Shown in pieces: positions 1-9,175 of a stretch of 37,708 bases of DNA (positions are counted from its first letter, which is position 1; every line of letters starts with the position of its first letter). Below the pieces are notes generated by a model, which was not told the DNA's origin, searched no databases, and worked only from the letters and a program-made list of their open reading frames with translations. This DNA is from an uncultured Methylococcaceae bacterium. Its GTDB lineage: Bacteria; Pseudomonadota; Gammaproteobacteria; Methylococcales; Methylomonadaceae. The DNA lies in the NCBI GenBank assembly GCA_903945605.1, contig CAJAWH010000045.1, forward strand, positions 1-37,708, read 5' to 3'. The position numbers and the translations under genes are program-made.

Positions 1-359
1 ATCATTTTGGGGTCTGTTATCATGTCGCTCATTTTTTCCTCCTTTAGTGCCATATTTTATGGCATTCAAAAATAAGCGGTTACACGGTTTTATTTACACC
101 CTCGCAGGTAACTGAAAAAAGGACACTAAAGGGCTGGCTTGCTGATGTTACCAGCACAGTGATTAATAATATTTTAACCATCGCCCTTATAGGTTTTATC
201 ATGTTTGGCTACAACCAATACTCCGTATTAAATCAAAAAACAGAGCAGGCAGTTGGCTTGGAAAACCAACCCTCGCAAAAATAATGTATTTTTCGCTTAT
301 GGCTACGCTTCCCACACTCCATAATTGTGATTAAGGCAGTCTGAAACAGTCACTTGCGC
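1..359. other. Left-edge stretch without a firm gene; possible decayed small membrane ORF
   Basis: No convincing gene is visible. On the + strand a frame is open from about 50 to the stop at 282-284; its end encodes a hydrophobic segment (VINNILTIALIGFIMFGY) followed by a polar tail. That frame has no ATG, GTG or TTG at a sensible place. A short ATG frame at 22-75 with an SD-like AT-rich upstream stops just before it, so a one-base shift could join the two. This may be a decayed membrane-protein gene or chance. Nothing else stands out up to the stop of the next gene. Confidence 0.2.
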
Positions 360-896
360 CTAATCACCTGCCCTAAGCTGCCCGGCAAGCTGCTGTTCAA
401 CACTGATAACAGCGCGGTTGAGCAAGATCAGGTTTTTTTCTTCGCCAATTTGTATGCCCAACATATAAAAAATAGGCATCCAGAACGGATTGATCAATAT
501 GCCACCCAACACACTTTTCCAAGTGCGGCTAAGGTTCATCAGCGGGTTGAGCGAGTCCACTAACGGGGGTTCGGGGTGCTGGCTGAAAATGTCGGCAATG
601 GGCGACAATAGCAAGCGTTGCCGCCGGTCGAGCAATGTTAGGGCGTTTGCCAATTTTTTATCCATGGCATGGTAATTTTTGCGGGCCAAGCCAGCGGAAA
701 GCGCGAACGCCAAGGCCACCAAGGGCAATAGTATGTGCGGTGGGGCGACGATGGCAAAGGTGCTGGATAGCATGACCGTGCCTAAGCCTAACATTAAGAT
801 GTCTTCTCCCCGCTCCACATCTTGGTCTATGGCTTGAATGATCAGTGTAACGGCTTGTTCGGATGGCTCGTTTAAATAGGCTTTGGGGGCTTTCAT
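360..896 (-). CDS. Hypothetical protein with two adjacent membrane helices
   Basis: I do not recognise the family. The product is 178 residues from the chosen ATG (MKAPKAYLNEP). That start is preferred over two upstream in-frame starts because GGAG lies 7 bases before it. The N-terminal 30 residues are polar. Two adjacent hydrophobic stretches follow (around MLGLGTVMLSSTFAIVA and HILLPLVALAFALSAGLA), then a basic helical segment rich in Leu/Arg (LLDRRQRLLL). A weaker hydrophobic patch near NPFWMPIFYMLGIQ precedes an amphipathic C-terminus. It is probably an inner-membrane protein. It is transcribed away from radC, and no neighbour hints at a function. The length and membrane segments look like a real gene, but function is unknown. 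Confidence 0.65.
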   Translation of the reverse strand: MKAPKAYLNEPSEQAVTLIIQAIDQDVERGEDILMLGLGTVMLSSTFAIVAPPHILLPLVALAFALSAGLARKNYHAMDKKLANALTLLDRRQRLLLSPIADIFSQHPEPPLVDSLNPLMNLSRTWKSVLGGILINPFWMPIFYMLGIQIGEEKNLILLNRAVISVEQQLAGQLRAGD

Positions 897-1239
897 GGTG
901 ATCTCCATAACAACAATATTCTGTTTACCATAAGCTACCACAATGTCAACCGCTTGGGCCGGATGCCAAGCCGTAGGGGCGTTACATCAGTTGACAATAT
1001 TCAGCTATATGATTGGTGTTAGGCAAAAAGCCATCCGTTTTAGCACAGCAACCCAGATAAAACTGTCCGTTACCTGAGCAAATGGTTAGGTTAGTCATCG
1101 GGCTTGTGGTCGGGGCTTCGGCTACGCTCAGCCAACGTGCTGCGTAATGCCTGCTATTGAATGATGCTAAGCTAATTTTTTCTAGGTGAAGCCGCCGCAA
1201 GCGCGTTAAGCTTTTACAATTTGTATGGGATAAAACGCT
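897..1239. other. Spacer upstream of radC
   Basis: There is no strong gene here. A Cys-containing 38-codon ORF on the minus strand (982-1098) is listed separately. A consensus TTGACA occurs at about 1000 on the + strand, but no -10 element sits at proper spacing. Near radC, TACAAT at about 1215 could be a -10 element, with no clear -35. No terminator hairpin was seen. Confidence 0.3.
982..1098 (-). CDS. Possible Cys-containing 38-residue peptide
   Basis: This ATG-to-TAA frame encodes 38 residues with four cysteines (positions 7, 17, 18 and 34), including the segment GQFYLGCCAKTDGFLPNTNH. The composition looks more protein-like than the out-of-frame translations around it. I see no clear ribosome-binding site before the ATG. 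The frame stays open further upstream, opposite radC, so chance cannot be excluded. It is not recognised and no function is proposed. Confidence 0.25.
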   Translation of the reverse strand: MTNLTICSGNGQFYLGCCAKTDGFLPNTNHIAEYCQLM

Positions 1240-1914
1240 ATGGCTATCAAGGATTGGCCCGCTGAAGAGCGGCCTCGGGAAAAACTGCTGCAACGCGGTG
1301 CAAGTGCCTTGACCGATGCGGAGTTGTTGGCCATTTTTTTGCGTACCGGCACGCCCGGCAAGTCTGCTGTCGACTTGGCGCGGGAATTGTTGGACACCTT
1401 TGGTTCTTTGAAAGCGTTGCTGAATGCCGACCAAGCACAATTTTGCCGAGGCTTGGGTTTGGGTGCCGCCAAATATGCCCAATTGCAGGCGGTGTTGGAA
1501 ATGGCGCGGCGGCATTTTGAGGAAATCCTGCAACGGGGCAATGCCTTGTCCAGCCCTGACATCACCCGCGCCTACCTGAGCGCCCATCTGCGCGGCTACA
1601 GTTATGAAGTGTTCGCCTGCCTGTTCCTGGACAACCAACACCGGGTTATCCAGCTGGATGAAATGTTCCGTGGCACGTTGGACAGTGCCAGCGTTTACCC
1701 GCGTGAAGTTGTCAAACAAGCTTTGCACCATAATGCCGCGGCGGTCATTTTTGCCCACAACCACCCCTCCGGCATTGCCGAACCTAGCCAATCCGACAAG
1801 CTTATCACTGATAAGCTCAAACAAGCCTTAGGTCTTTTTGATATCAGGGTGTTGGATCACTTTATTGTTGGCGATGGCCCACCGTATTCATTTGCAGAGC
1901 ATGGCTTGCTTTAA
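1240..1914 (+). CDS. radC: RadC family JAB/MPN-domain protein
   Basis: The product is 224 residues, the usual RadC length. The N-terminal part (about 1-95) begins [15 protein letters not shown] and contains a helix-hairpin-helix-like segment ([13 protein letters not shown]). The C-terminal part (about 105-224) is the JAB/MPN metalloprotease-like domain with the metal-binding motif: H173 and H175 in HNHPSG, and D186 downstream. The motif is intact, so the fold should bind zinc. RadC was named for DNA repair, but its biochemical activity and role remain unsettled; relatives occur with mobile elements and competence genes. The start ATG has GGGA about 10 bases upstream. It is often linked to coaBC or rpmB, but neither is seen here. 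It converges with the secreted-protein gene, 32 bases apart. Confidence 0.93.
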   Translation: MAIKDWPAEERPREKLLQRGASALTDAELLAIFLRTGTPGKSAVDLARELLDTFGSLKALLNADQAQFCRGLGLGAAKYAQLQAVLEMARRHFEEILQRGNALSSPDITRAYLSAHLRGYSYEVFACLFLDNQHRVIQLDEMFRGTLDSASVYPREVVKQALHHNAAAVIFAHNHPSGIAEPSQSDKLITDKLKQALGLFDIRVLDHFIVGDGPPYSFAEHGLL

Positions 1915-1946
1915 CAAGAACGCAGACAGGCTTGCAGGATAAGGCA

Positions 1947-2438
1947 TTAGCCTGGACAGGCAGGGCCGTTGTAGCTGGCTTTAAAGGCGCCGAAGTTGCC
2001 ATTGGGCATAGGCTGTTGGGTATTAAAGCTGACATAGCGGCCGACTATCGATTGGGTGCCTATCACCTGCCCCGTTAAATTGATGATATTGCCTTGCCCT
2101 ATGCCATCTTGTGCGCCATAGAAATGAAAAGAATCCCCTTGCTGTAACCAAGTGCCCGACCAATTGTCATTGATTATGATAGGGCTGGCACTGCCCCAAG
2201 TATTACCACCACCAAAACAATAGCCTGCTGTGGTCACTTGATTTTCCAATGGGTCTTGGTAATAAGAAAATGTCCAATAGCCTGGCTTTATAAGATGCTG
2301 GGATACCGAAAGCGGGAAAGCGGGCTGCTGGAGGGGTGGCAACGGGCCGATAATGGCAATAGGGGTTGCTGCGTTGGCGTTGGTGGCTATAAGCAAGGCA
2401 ACTGTGTTCAGCAAAAAACGAGTCGGTTTTTTTAGCAT
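1947..2438 (-). CDS. Small secreted protein of unknown function
   Basis: The product is 163 residues from ATG (MLKKPTRFLLNTVALLIA). An upstream in-frame GTG would add 14 residues and would spoil the signal peptide, so the ATG is preferred. The N-terminus is a typical Sec signal peptide: KK, a hydrophobic core, then NANAA as likely cleavage site. The mature part starts with a proline-rich stretch (PIAIIGPLPPLQQPAFPL), then a sequence rich in Gly, Asn, Trp and aromatic residues, suggesting beta structure. It has two cysteines (AGYCFGG and the terminal GPACPG) that could form a disulfide in the periplasm or outside. The stand-alone gene converges with radC. I do not recognise the family; an extracytoplasmic location is the only well supported statement. 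Confidence 0.7.
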   Translation of the reverse strand: MLKKPTRFLLNTVALLIATNANAATPIAIIGPLPPLQQPAFPLSVSQHLIKPGYWTFSYYQDPLENQVTTAGYCFGGGNTWGSASPIIINDNWSGTWLQQGDSFHFYGAQDGIGQGNIINLTGQVIGTQSIVGRYVSFNTQQPMPNGNFGAFKASYNGPACPG

Positions 2439-2593
2439 GGCTGGCTTCTTGAGTAAGGTTATAAATTTAGATGATAGCACTGTTGACCGGACACTTCAAA
2501 AATATTTAACACTCTGATTTTAATATATTATCAGGTATTTCTATTGTTTTTAGTGGCACTTGGCCGGAATCTATACACAAACGGATAAGTCTC

Positions 2594-4981
2594 CTATATG
2601 ACATGCACTATAGTCTTGCCAACACCCAGCAACTGCAACTGGCTTTCAGTGTCATGGGTAAAGAACAATTGGCTCACCAGCGAAACATTGCCGGCCATAA
2701 TATCAAGCTCCGTGCCGTTGCCGTGGTAAACCTTCTCCGAGATGGTGTCGCCACTCAGTTTGATGAGCGAGAAATTCAAATCGGCGACTTGGCTGGTCTC
2801 GAAGAGCATCCCCGGCAACGATGTGGGTACGATTTCAATTGCGTGGCTTTGCAGGCTGCTTAGTGACAAGCTGCTGATATTAAAAAGGGTGTCTTTTATC
2901 GACAATAGGTAAGGTGAAGTGATGGCGTTCAACGCCCCTAGGCCGCCGCTCACCTGCGCCGCTGTCAAGGATAGCGTGGGGATTGCCTTATCGGTCAAGG
3001 CTATGCCGGACAACTTGCCGATATTGCTTGCCAGGCTGCTGAGGTTGGCAGTGACATCGGCTGCACTATCCAGCACAGCAATAGCCTTAACATGGCTATC
3101 CTTAGCATCGGCGACCACGTTGGCTGCCGTTTCGCCACTGATGCCCAAACTATAATGTGTGCTGATCTTGCCCAGCACCGCCGCATCGTGGGCGAATTGG
3201 GTGGCGGTGATAGCTAAGGTAGGGATGCCGGTGTCGGTCAGGGCGATGCCACTGAGCTTGGCATTATTCGGAGCTAGTGCTGAATCCAACACCGCCAGCA
3301 CGTTGGCGGCAGTATCCACCACGCCAATAGCTGTCACATGGCGGTTTTTGATGTCGCCAGCCACGTTGGCCGCCACTTCGCCGCTGATAGTGAGGTGGTA
3401 AGGGGTGATGATTTGTGCCAGCACAGCCGCGTCGGCGGCATAGTGGCTAGCCGTTAGGGTCTTGCTGGGTATCCCGCCATTAGTTAATTTAATGCCTTTA
3501 ATGGGTACTGGCAATGCATTGATAGTGTTTATGTCTGAAAGGATATTGCTGAATGTGTCAGTAATAGTGATGGTTAGGCTGTTGTTGTCGAAGCCAGCCC
3601 CAAAAGTGTCTTGGCCCAAGCCCGCCGCTAGCGTCTGCAAGGCAACCGCGTTGGCTACGACTTGAGCGGCAGTGTCACTGACGGACAGGGTCAGGTAGTT
3701 GTTGTTTTGGATATTAATGGAACCATAGGTGTCTTGGGCGAGTCCCGCCGCCAGTGCCTGTAAAACAGTGCTGTTGGCGGTGACATGGGCCGCTGTGTCG
3801 CTGATGGTGAGGGTCAGTTGGTTATTGTTGTTGGTGCCATAGCCATCCTGCACCAGCCCCGCCGCCAGTGCCTGTAAGGCAGTGGCGTTGGCGGTAACAT
3901 GGGCAGCGGTGTCGCTGATGGTGAAGTTCAAGTGGCTGTTGTTGGCGTAGCCGGAACTATAGGTGGCTTGTGCCCATCCTGCCGCCAGTGCTTGTAAGGC
4001 AGTGGCGTGGGCGGCAACTTGGGCCGACGTGTCGCTGATGGTAACGTCTAGTTGGTTATTGTTACTGTTGCCATCATTATAAGTGGCTTGCGCCAGCCCC
4101 GCCGCCAGTGCCTGTAAGGCAGTGGCATTGACGGCAATTTGGGCTGCTGTGTCGCTGATGGTAAGGATTAAGTGGTTGTTGTTGATGCGCCCGGAAAGAT
4201 AACTGTCTTGGGCCAATCCCGCCGCCAGCGTCTGCAACGCAGCTACTTGGGCGGCGACGTGAGCCGCCGTGTCGTTGATGGTAAAGTTCAAGTGGCTGTT
4301 GTTGCTGTTGCCATCATTATAAATGGCTTGCGCCAGCCCTGCCGCCAGTGCCTGTAAGGCAGTAGCGTTGGCGGCAATTTGGGCTGCTGTGTCGCTGATG
4401 GTAAGGGTCAAACGGTTGTTGTTGAGGAGGCCGGCAATATAACTGTCTTGGGCCAGCCCCAGCGCCAGCGTCTGTAAAGCAGTGGCGTTGCTGGCGACAT
4501 CGGCTGCCGTGTCGTTGATGGTGATCGCTAAGCTGTTGCTGTTGAAGTAGTTATAATAAGCATCTTGGGCTAGCCCGGCTGCCAGCGATTGCAAAGCGAT
4601 TGCATTGATGCCAACATGGGCGGCACTGTCATTGATTGAGATGCTTAGGCCGTTGCCGAGCTGGATCACCCCTGCCGCAAACGCCTCCAAAGCGGTTGCA
4701 TTGACGGCGATAGGGGTTGCTGTGTCGTAAATGCTCGAGAATGTTTCGAGGCTGCCGTGGTAGTAGGTTTTGGTGGCAAGCACCAATAAGTCGGCGGCAT
4801 TGAGTCGCGCATAAAATTCGCCATTATCACCCTGTAAAGAGACGATTTGCGCCCCCAAGGCAACCAGTGCATCGGCACTGGCGGCTATGTTGGCATTGCT
4901 GTCCCGGATGATGAGAGGGGCGGTTGAGGTCTTGGCATAAACTAGGGCTTGGGCAACAGTCAGGGTTACGGGCGTGGTCAT
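2594..4981 (-). CDS. Large tandem-repeat protein, probably exported and adhesin-like
   Basis: The product is 795 residues. The start is set by GAGGAAC six bases before ATG (MTTPVTLTVAQAL). Residues 1-90 are a non-repeated head. Residues 91-480 hold ten copies of a roughly 40-residue unit with the core (A/V)NATALQALAAGLAQ, an Asn/Gly-rich turn and LTLTISDTAAQ(V/I). Residues 481 to about 700 switch to longer units near 84 residues (ISGETAANV, AVLDSAADV, KLSGIALTDTGIPTLAITA). The C-terminus is unique and rich in hydroxyl and aromatic residues. There is no Sec signal peptide and no RTX glycine nonapeptide. Units of the DTAANVxANLDALQALA type are known from large proteobacterial type I secretion substrates, so export by a type I system is an inference; no secretion genes are in the window. 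Only five-prime promoter-like AT-rich DNA lies upstream. Confidence 0.8.
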   Translation of the reverse strand: MTTPVTLTVAQALVYAKTSTAPLIIRDSNANIAASADALVALGAQIVSLQGDNGEFYARLNAADLLVLATKTYYHGSLETFSSIYDTATPIAVNATALEAFAAGVIQLGNGLSISINDSAAHVGINAIALQSLAAGLAQDAYYNYFNSNSLAITINDTAADVASNATALQTLALGLAQDSYIAGLLNNNRLTLTISDTAAQIAANATALQALAAGLAQAIYNDGNSNNSHLNFTINDTAAHVAAQVAALQTLAAGLAQDSYLSGRINNNHLILTISDTAAQIAVNATALQALAAGLAQATYNDGNSNNNQLDVTISDTSAQVAAHATALQALAAGWAQATYSSGYANNSHLNFTISDTAAHVTANATALQALAAGLVQDGYGTNNNNQLTLTISDTAAHVTANSTVLQALAAGLAQDTYGSINIQNNNYLTLSVSDTAAQVVANAVALQTLAAGLGQDTFGAGFDNNSLTITITDTFSNILSDINTINALPVPIKGIKLTNGGIPSKTLTASHYAADAAVLAQIITPYHLTISGEVAANVAGDIKNRHVTAIGVVDTAANVLAVLDSALAPNNAKLSGIALTDTGIPTLAITATQFAHDAAVLGKISTHYSLGISGETAANVVADAKDSHVKAIAVLDSAADVTANLSSLASNIGKLSGIALTDKAIPTLSLTAAQVSGGLGALNAITSPYLLSIKDTLFNISSLSLSSLQSHAIEIVPTSLPGMLFETSQVADLNFSLIKLSGDTISEKVYHGNGTELDIMAGNVSLVSQLFFTHDTESQLQLLGVGKTIVHVI
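3542..4711 (-). repeat. Ten-copy coding tandem repeat, 120-bp unit with 240-bp super-period
   Basis: These bases encode residues 91-480 of the repeat protein. Units are 39-41 residues in most cases (33-41 overall). Adjacent units alternate between two subtypes, one carrying NNNxLxLTISDTAAQI and the other YNDGNSNN. At DNA level, 4081-4140 matches 4321-4380 and 4141-4200 matches 4381-4440 much better than neighbouring units match each other. This indicates that a two-unit, 240-bp block was duplicated recently. Confidence 0.85.
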
Positions 4982-5342
4982 GAACAGTTCCTCGATAATG
5001 GCTTTACTAAGGTTTTGCGTCTGGGGCCGCCACAAAGGATAGGGCGGCAGTCACTGCACTAGCCTATCATTTGGTTATCATACCCCTGTTCTGCGATAAG
5101 TTCTTTTTGCTGCAATGTTATCACGGGGTGGCCGATTTTTTAAGGCTTACTAGGGTTTTCCACGTCTGCAGCCTAGCAATTTACCCTTTCGACTAAAAGC
5201 CATTAATTTGTTACAATAGCCAGCTTGATTCATGCCTCATACAGGGCAGCCATGCATAAAACTGGGGTAGAGGGCATTTGCCGCCCCATGCTTTTGCAAT
5301 TTGTGCGGTATTCATCCGAACCCTCATCTGAACTAGGAGTCC
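4982..5342. other. Intergenic region between the repeat-protein gene and gyrA
   Basis: This divergent spacer of 361 bases holds the gyrA promoter candidate at 5189-5217 and the ribosome-binding sites of both flanking genes (GAGGAAC for the repeat protein, AGGAG for gyrA). For the minus-strand gene a TATGAT hexamer near 5076-5081 could be a -10 element, but its -35 is poor. No further gene or RNA was seen. Confidence 0.4.
5189..5217 (+). promoter_or_regulatory. Candidate sigma-70 promoter of gyrA
   Basis: The -35 element TCGACT (4 of 6 to consensus) and the -10 element TACAAT (5 of 6) are separated by exactly 17 bases. Transcription would start near 5224, leaving a leader of about 120 bases before gyrA. 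Confidence 0.5.
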
Positions 5343-7964
5343 ATGTCAAATTTCGCCAAAGAAATCATCCCTGTCAATCTTGAAGACGAGATGAAGCAGT
5401 CTTACCTGGATTACGCCATGAGCGTGATCATAGGCCGGGCTTTGCCTGATGTCCGCGATGGCCTCAAGCCGGTGCATCGTCGGGTTTTGTATGGCATGTA
5501 TGAAGTGGGCAACGACTGGAACAAGCCGTATAAAAAATCCGCGCGTATTGTCGGGGATGTGATGGGTAAATATCACCCGCACGGCAATTTGGCGATTTAT
5601 GACACTATGGTCAGGATGGCGCAGCCTTTCTCCATGCGCTACATGCTGATAGACGGACAGGGCAATTTTGGTTCGGTGGATGGCGACCCGCCCGCCGCAG
5701 ACCGTTACACCGAAGTGCGGTTGGCCAAAATTTCCCATGAATTGCTGGCGGACTTGGACAAAGACACGGTTGACTTTATCCCTAACTATGATGAATCGGA
5801 ATCTGAGCCCCGCGTTTTGCCGACCCGTGTGCCAAACTTGCTGGTCAACGGCTCTTCTGGCATTGCCGTCGGTATGGCCACCAATATACCGCCGCACAAT
5901 TTGGCGGAGGTGGTCAGTGCTTGTTTGGCTATGATTGACAACCCCGATATCAGTGTTCAGGAGCTGATGCGGTATATTCCCGGCCCGGATTTCCCTACCG
6001 CCGGTTTCATTAATGGCGCATCAGGCATTTACCATGCCTACATGACCGGACGCGGCAAAATTTATTTGCGTGCCCGTTGCCACTTTGAAGACATTAGCGG
6101 TGGCAGCCGCCATGCTATTGTCACCACCGAACTGCCCTATCAGGTCAATAAGGCAACTTTGCAAATTAAGATTGCCGAGCTGGTCAAAGAAGGCAAGCTG
6201 GAGGGCATTTCCGAAATCCGTGATGAGTCGGACAAGGATGGAATGCGCTTGGTGATTGAGCTACGGCGCGGCGAAGTGCCGGAAGTGGTGCTTAACAACC
6301 TGTACAAGCAGACGCAATTCCAGACCGTGTTTGGCATCAATATGGTGGCGTTGCTGGATGGCCGTCCGCATTGCATGAACTTGCTTGATATACTCAGCGC
6401 GTTCATTGACCATCGCCGTGTATGTGTCACCCGCCGCACGGTGTTCCTGCTCCGCAAGGCGCGTGAACGGGCGCATGTGTTGGAAGGTTTGGCGGTGGCG
6501 TTGGCGAATATCGATGACATGATCAGCCTGATTAAAAATTCGCCCAACCGCGAACAGGCCAAAGAGGGTCTGCTGACCAAAACTTGGCAGGCCGGTTTGG
6601 TGGCAAGCCTTTTGGAGCGTGCTGACGCTGGCCGTTCAAGGCCGGAAGGCTTGGCGGTGATGTTTGGTATCCACGGCGATCAATACCGTTTGTCGGAAGT
6701 GCAGGCCCAGGCGATTTTGGATTTGCGCCTGCACCGTTTGACCGGTTTGGAGCAAGACAAATTGGTTGATGAATACCGGCAATTGCTGGCACAAATTGAT
6801 GGCTATCTGTTCATTCTGGCAAACGATAGCCGCTTGATGGAAATCATCCGCGAAGAACTGACTGCCATTAGGGATGAATACGCCGATCCTCGCCGCACCG
6901 AAATCATTCAAAGCCAGCTGGATTTGTCTGATGGCGATTTGATCACCGAAGAGGATATGGTGGTCACTATGTCACATGAAGGCTATGTCAAGTCACAACC
7001 GTTAACCGATTATAAAGCCCAACGGCGCGGGGGTCGGGGCAAGTCGGCGACGGCGACCAAAGAGACCGATTATGTTGAAAAGCTGATTGTCGCCAACACC
7101 CATGACACCATTTTATGCTTTTCGTCATTGGGCAAAGTTTACTGGCTTAAAGTGTACCAATTGCCGGTGGCCTCGCGGGCTGCACGGGGCAAGCCGTTTG
7201 TCAATCTGTTGCCGTTGGAGCCGGAAGAACGGATTAATGCCTTAATGCCGATACGCGAATTTAGTGAAAATAAGTTTGTGTTTATGGCAACCTCGGCAGG
7301 TACGGTCAAAAAAACACCGCTGAACGAATTTGAACGCCAACGCAGCAACGGCAAAATAGCTATTGAATTGCGTGAAGGTGACAGCTTGGTGGGGGTGTCT
7401 GTCACTGATGGGCAGCAAAATATCTTGTTGTTCAGCAGCATCGGCAAAGCGGTTTGCTTTAATGAGGCTGATGTCCGTTCCATGGGCCGGACGGCTTCAG
7501 GTGTGCGGGGCATGAAACTGAAAGAAGGTGAGAAAATCATCTCCTTGATTATCGCTTCGGAAGGCACAGTGCTGAACATCACTGAAAATGGCTATGGCAA
7601 ACGCACCAAGCTGGAAGAGTTCACTTGCCATAAACGCGGCGGACAAGGCTTGATTGCCATTCAGACCTCGGAGCGCAACGGGGCGGTGGTCGGTGCGGTG
7701 CTGGTCAACGATAGCGATGAAATCATGCTGATCACCGATGGTGGCATTTTGGTGCGCACCCGTGTGGATGGCATTTCGGTGGTGGGCAGAAACACCCAAG
7801 GTGTGACCATTATCCGTTTGGACAAAAAAGAAAAAGTCATTGGTGTTGACCGTATTGAAGGATTGGCGGGCGAGGAAGAATACATTGACAGTGACGATGT
7901 TGATGATGCCTTGCCTGATGGGCCGCTTTCAGAAGTGGTTGACGACAGCGGACAAGAAGAATAA
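5343..7964 (+). CDS. gyrA: DNA gyrase subunit A
   Basis: This is the catalytic subunit of the A2B2 gyrase, which introduces negative supercoils. Its 873 residues compare with 875 in E. coli. AGGAG stands shortly before the ATG. The breakage-reunion domain (about 1-520) has the catalytic tyrosine at Y122 (DRYTEVRL), and the C-terminal DNA-wrapping domain carries the GyrA box QRRGGRG at residues 560-566. An acidic tail ends the protein ([13 protein letters not shown]). Numbering is collinear with E. coli up to Y122. The quinolone-resistance region reads [10 protein letters not shown], so position 83 is Leu instead of Ser and position 82 is Asn, while D87 is kept. Residues just before Y122 (GDPPAAD) also differ from E. 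coli. It heads the gyrA-serC-pheA series; a 103-base gap separates it from serC. Confidence 0.98.
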   Translation: MSNFAKEIIPVNLEDEMKQSYLDYAMSVIIGRALPDVRDGLKPVHRRVLYGMYEVGNDWNKPYKKSARIVGDVMGKYHPHGNLAIYDTMVRMAQPFSMRYMLIDGQGNFGSVDGDPPAADRYTEVRLAKISHELLADLDKDTVDFIPNYDESESEPRVLPTRVPNLLVNGSSGIAVGMATNIPPHNLAEVVSACLAMIDNPDISVQELMRYIPGPDFPTAGFINGASGIYHAYMTGRGKIYLRARCHFEDISGGSRHAIVTTELPYQVNKATLQIKIAELVKEGKLEGISEIRDESDKDGMRLVIELRRGEVPEVVLNNLYKQTQFQTVFGINMVALLDGRPHCMNLLDILSAFIDHRRVCVTRRTVFLLRKARERAHVLEGLAVALANIDDMISLIKNSPNREQAKEGLLTKTWQAGLVASLLERADAGRSRPEGLAVMFGIHGDQYRLSEVQAQAILDLRLHRLTGLEQDKLVDEYRQLLAQIDGYLFILANDSRLMEIIREELTAIRDEYADPRRTEIIQSQLDLSDGDLITEEDMVVTMSHEGYVKSQPLTDYKAQRRGGRGKSATATKETDYVEKLIVANTHDTILCFSSLGKVYWLKVYQLPVASRAARGKPFVNLLPLEPEERINALMPIREFSENKFVFMATSAGTVKKTPLNEFERQRSNGKIAIELREGDSLVGVSVTDGQQNILLFSSIGKAVCFNEADVRSMGRTASGVRGMKLKEGEKIISLIIASEGTVLNITENGYGKRTKLEEFTCHKRGGQGLIAIQTSERNGAVVGAVLVNDSDEIMLITDGGILVRTRVDGISVVGRNTQGVTIIRLDKKEKVIGVDRIEGLAGEEEYIDSDDVDDALPDGPLSEVVDDSGQEE

Positions 7965-7976
7965 ATCCGGCTATCT

Positions 7977-7995
7977 GCTTGCCCTACCGGCAAGC
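7977..7995 (+). other. Hairpin between gyrA and serC
   Basis: A perfect 7-bp stem GCTTGCC/GGCAAGC with a 5-base loop lies 13 bases after the gyrA stop. It lacks a T-run, so it is not a standard intrinsic terminator. It may stabilise the gyrA mRNA end or mark a processing point. Confidence 0.4.
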
Positions 7996-8067
7996 CAAAC
8001 ATAATCCCCGCAAGTCTTTGGCTGCCACGAGGCATTGCGTTAAATAAACCGTTAAATGAGAACTACC

Positions 8068-9147
8068 ATGTCGAGAGTCTATAACTTTAGTGCCGGCCCG
8101 TCCACTTTGCCTGAAACCGTGTTACAGCAAGCCCAAAAGGAGCTTTTGGAATGGCGTGATAGCGGTATGTCAGTCATGGAAATGAGCCATCGCGGCAATT
8201 ATTTTTCGCAAATTGCCGAAGAGCTGGAGAGTGATTTGCGGCTGCTGTTGTCAGTGCCGGACAATTACCACGTGCTCTTTTTACAAGGTGGCGCGTCTGC
8301 CCAGTTTTCGTTGATTCCGCAAAACCTGTTAAAAGACAAGACCAAAGCCTGTTACATAAAAACAGGGGCATGGTCAGAAAAAGCGATTAAAGATGCCCAG
8401 GCTTATTGTGATGTGGTGGTTAGCGCCAGTTCCGAGGCGGAAAATTTTACCGCAATACCTGCCGAAGACACTTGGCAACTGGACCAGGAAGCGGCCTATT
8501 TGCACTACACCAGCAATGAAACCATTCACGGTGTGGAGTTCAACGACGTGCCGGATAGCCAAGGCTTGCCTTTGGTGGCGGATATGTCTTCCAACATCTT
8601 GTCGCGCCGTATGGATGTCAGCCGCTACGGCCTGATTTATGCGGGCACGCAAAAAAATATGGGGCCGGCCGGTGTCACGGTGGTGATTGTGCGTGATGAT
8701 TTGGTCGGCTTTGCCCAAAAAACCACACCGCCGGTGTTGAACTATGCCGAACAGGCAAAAAACCAATCCATGCTTAACACCCCGGCCACTTATAACTGGT
8801 ATCTGGTGGGCTTGGTGCTGAAATGGCTGCAAGGCCAAGGTGGCGTTAAGGCGATAGAACAGCGCAACATCACCAAAGCGGCACTGTTGTATGATGCCAT
8901 AGACGCTTCTGCCCTCTATAGCAACCCTGTCGCCCTCGCCGCCCGTTCCCGCATGAACGTGCCGTTCATTTTAGCTGACAACAATCTCGACAAACTGTTC
9001 CTTAGTGAGGCTGAAGCCAACGGCTTGGTTGAACTAAAAGGCCACCGTTCTGTAGGCGGTATGCGTGCCAGCATTTACAATGCCATGCCGGAAGAAGGCG
9101 TTAAAGCCTTGATTGACTTTATGGCTGAATTTGAACGCACCCATTAA
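8068..9147 (+). CDS. serC: Phosphoserine aminotransferase
   Basis: SerC converts 3-phosphohydroxypyruvate and glutamate to phosphoserine in serine synthesis, and makes the corresponding intermediate in pyridoxal phosphate synthesis. The product is 359 residues from ATG at 8068 (MSRVYNFSAGPSTLP). An in-frame ATG 12 bases upstream would add MRTT, which is absent from the family's typical start, so the later one is chosen; GAG lies 8 bases before it. The PLP-binding lysine is K196 in the motif YAGTQKNMGPAG. Other class V aminotransferase features are present (FLQGGASAQF near residue 75, HRSVGGMRASIYN near the end). It is followed after 28 bases by pheA, in the same order as in Pseudomonas. Confidence 0.97.
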   Translation: MSRVYNFSAGPSTLPETVLQQAQKELLEWRDSGMSVMEMSHRGNYFSQIAEELESDLRLLLSVPDNYHVLFLQGGASAQFSLIPQNLLKDKTKACYIKTGAWSEKAIKDAQAYCDVVVSASSEAENFTAIPAEDTWQLDQEAAYLHYTSNETIHGVEFNDVPDSQGLPLVADMSSNILSRRMDVSRYGLIYAGTQKNMGPAGVTVVIVRDDLVGFAQKTTPPVLNYAEQAKNQSMLNTPATYNWYLVGLVLKWLQGQGGVKAIEQRNITKAALLYDAIDASALYSNPVALAARSRMNVPFILADNNLDKLFLSEAEANGLVELKGHRSVGGMRASIYNAMPEEGVKALIDFMAEFERTH

Positions 9148-9175
9148 CCCTGCGCTTTTTGAGAGCTGAGCCACC

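Noticed and set aside
1099-1824. Long minus-strand frame opposite radC (up to 280 codons)
   Set aside because: It is antisense to a clear RadC with intact metal motif, and its translation is arginine/glutamine-rich without recognisable domains.
2603-4357. Plus-strand frames across the repeat gene
   Set aside because: They are shadows caused by the repeat composition; the minus-strand frame has the SD and the repeat-protein periodicity.
3542-4711. CRISPR array because of regular spacing
   Set aside because: The 120-bp period is coding, keeps the frame, and units are similar over their whole length, without unique spacers.
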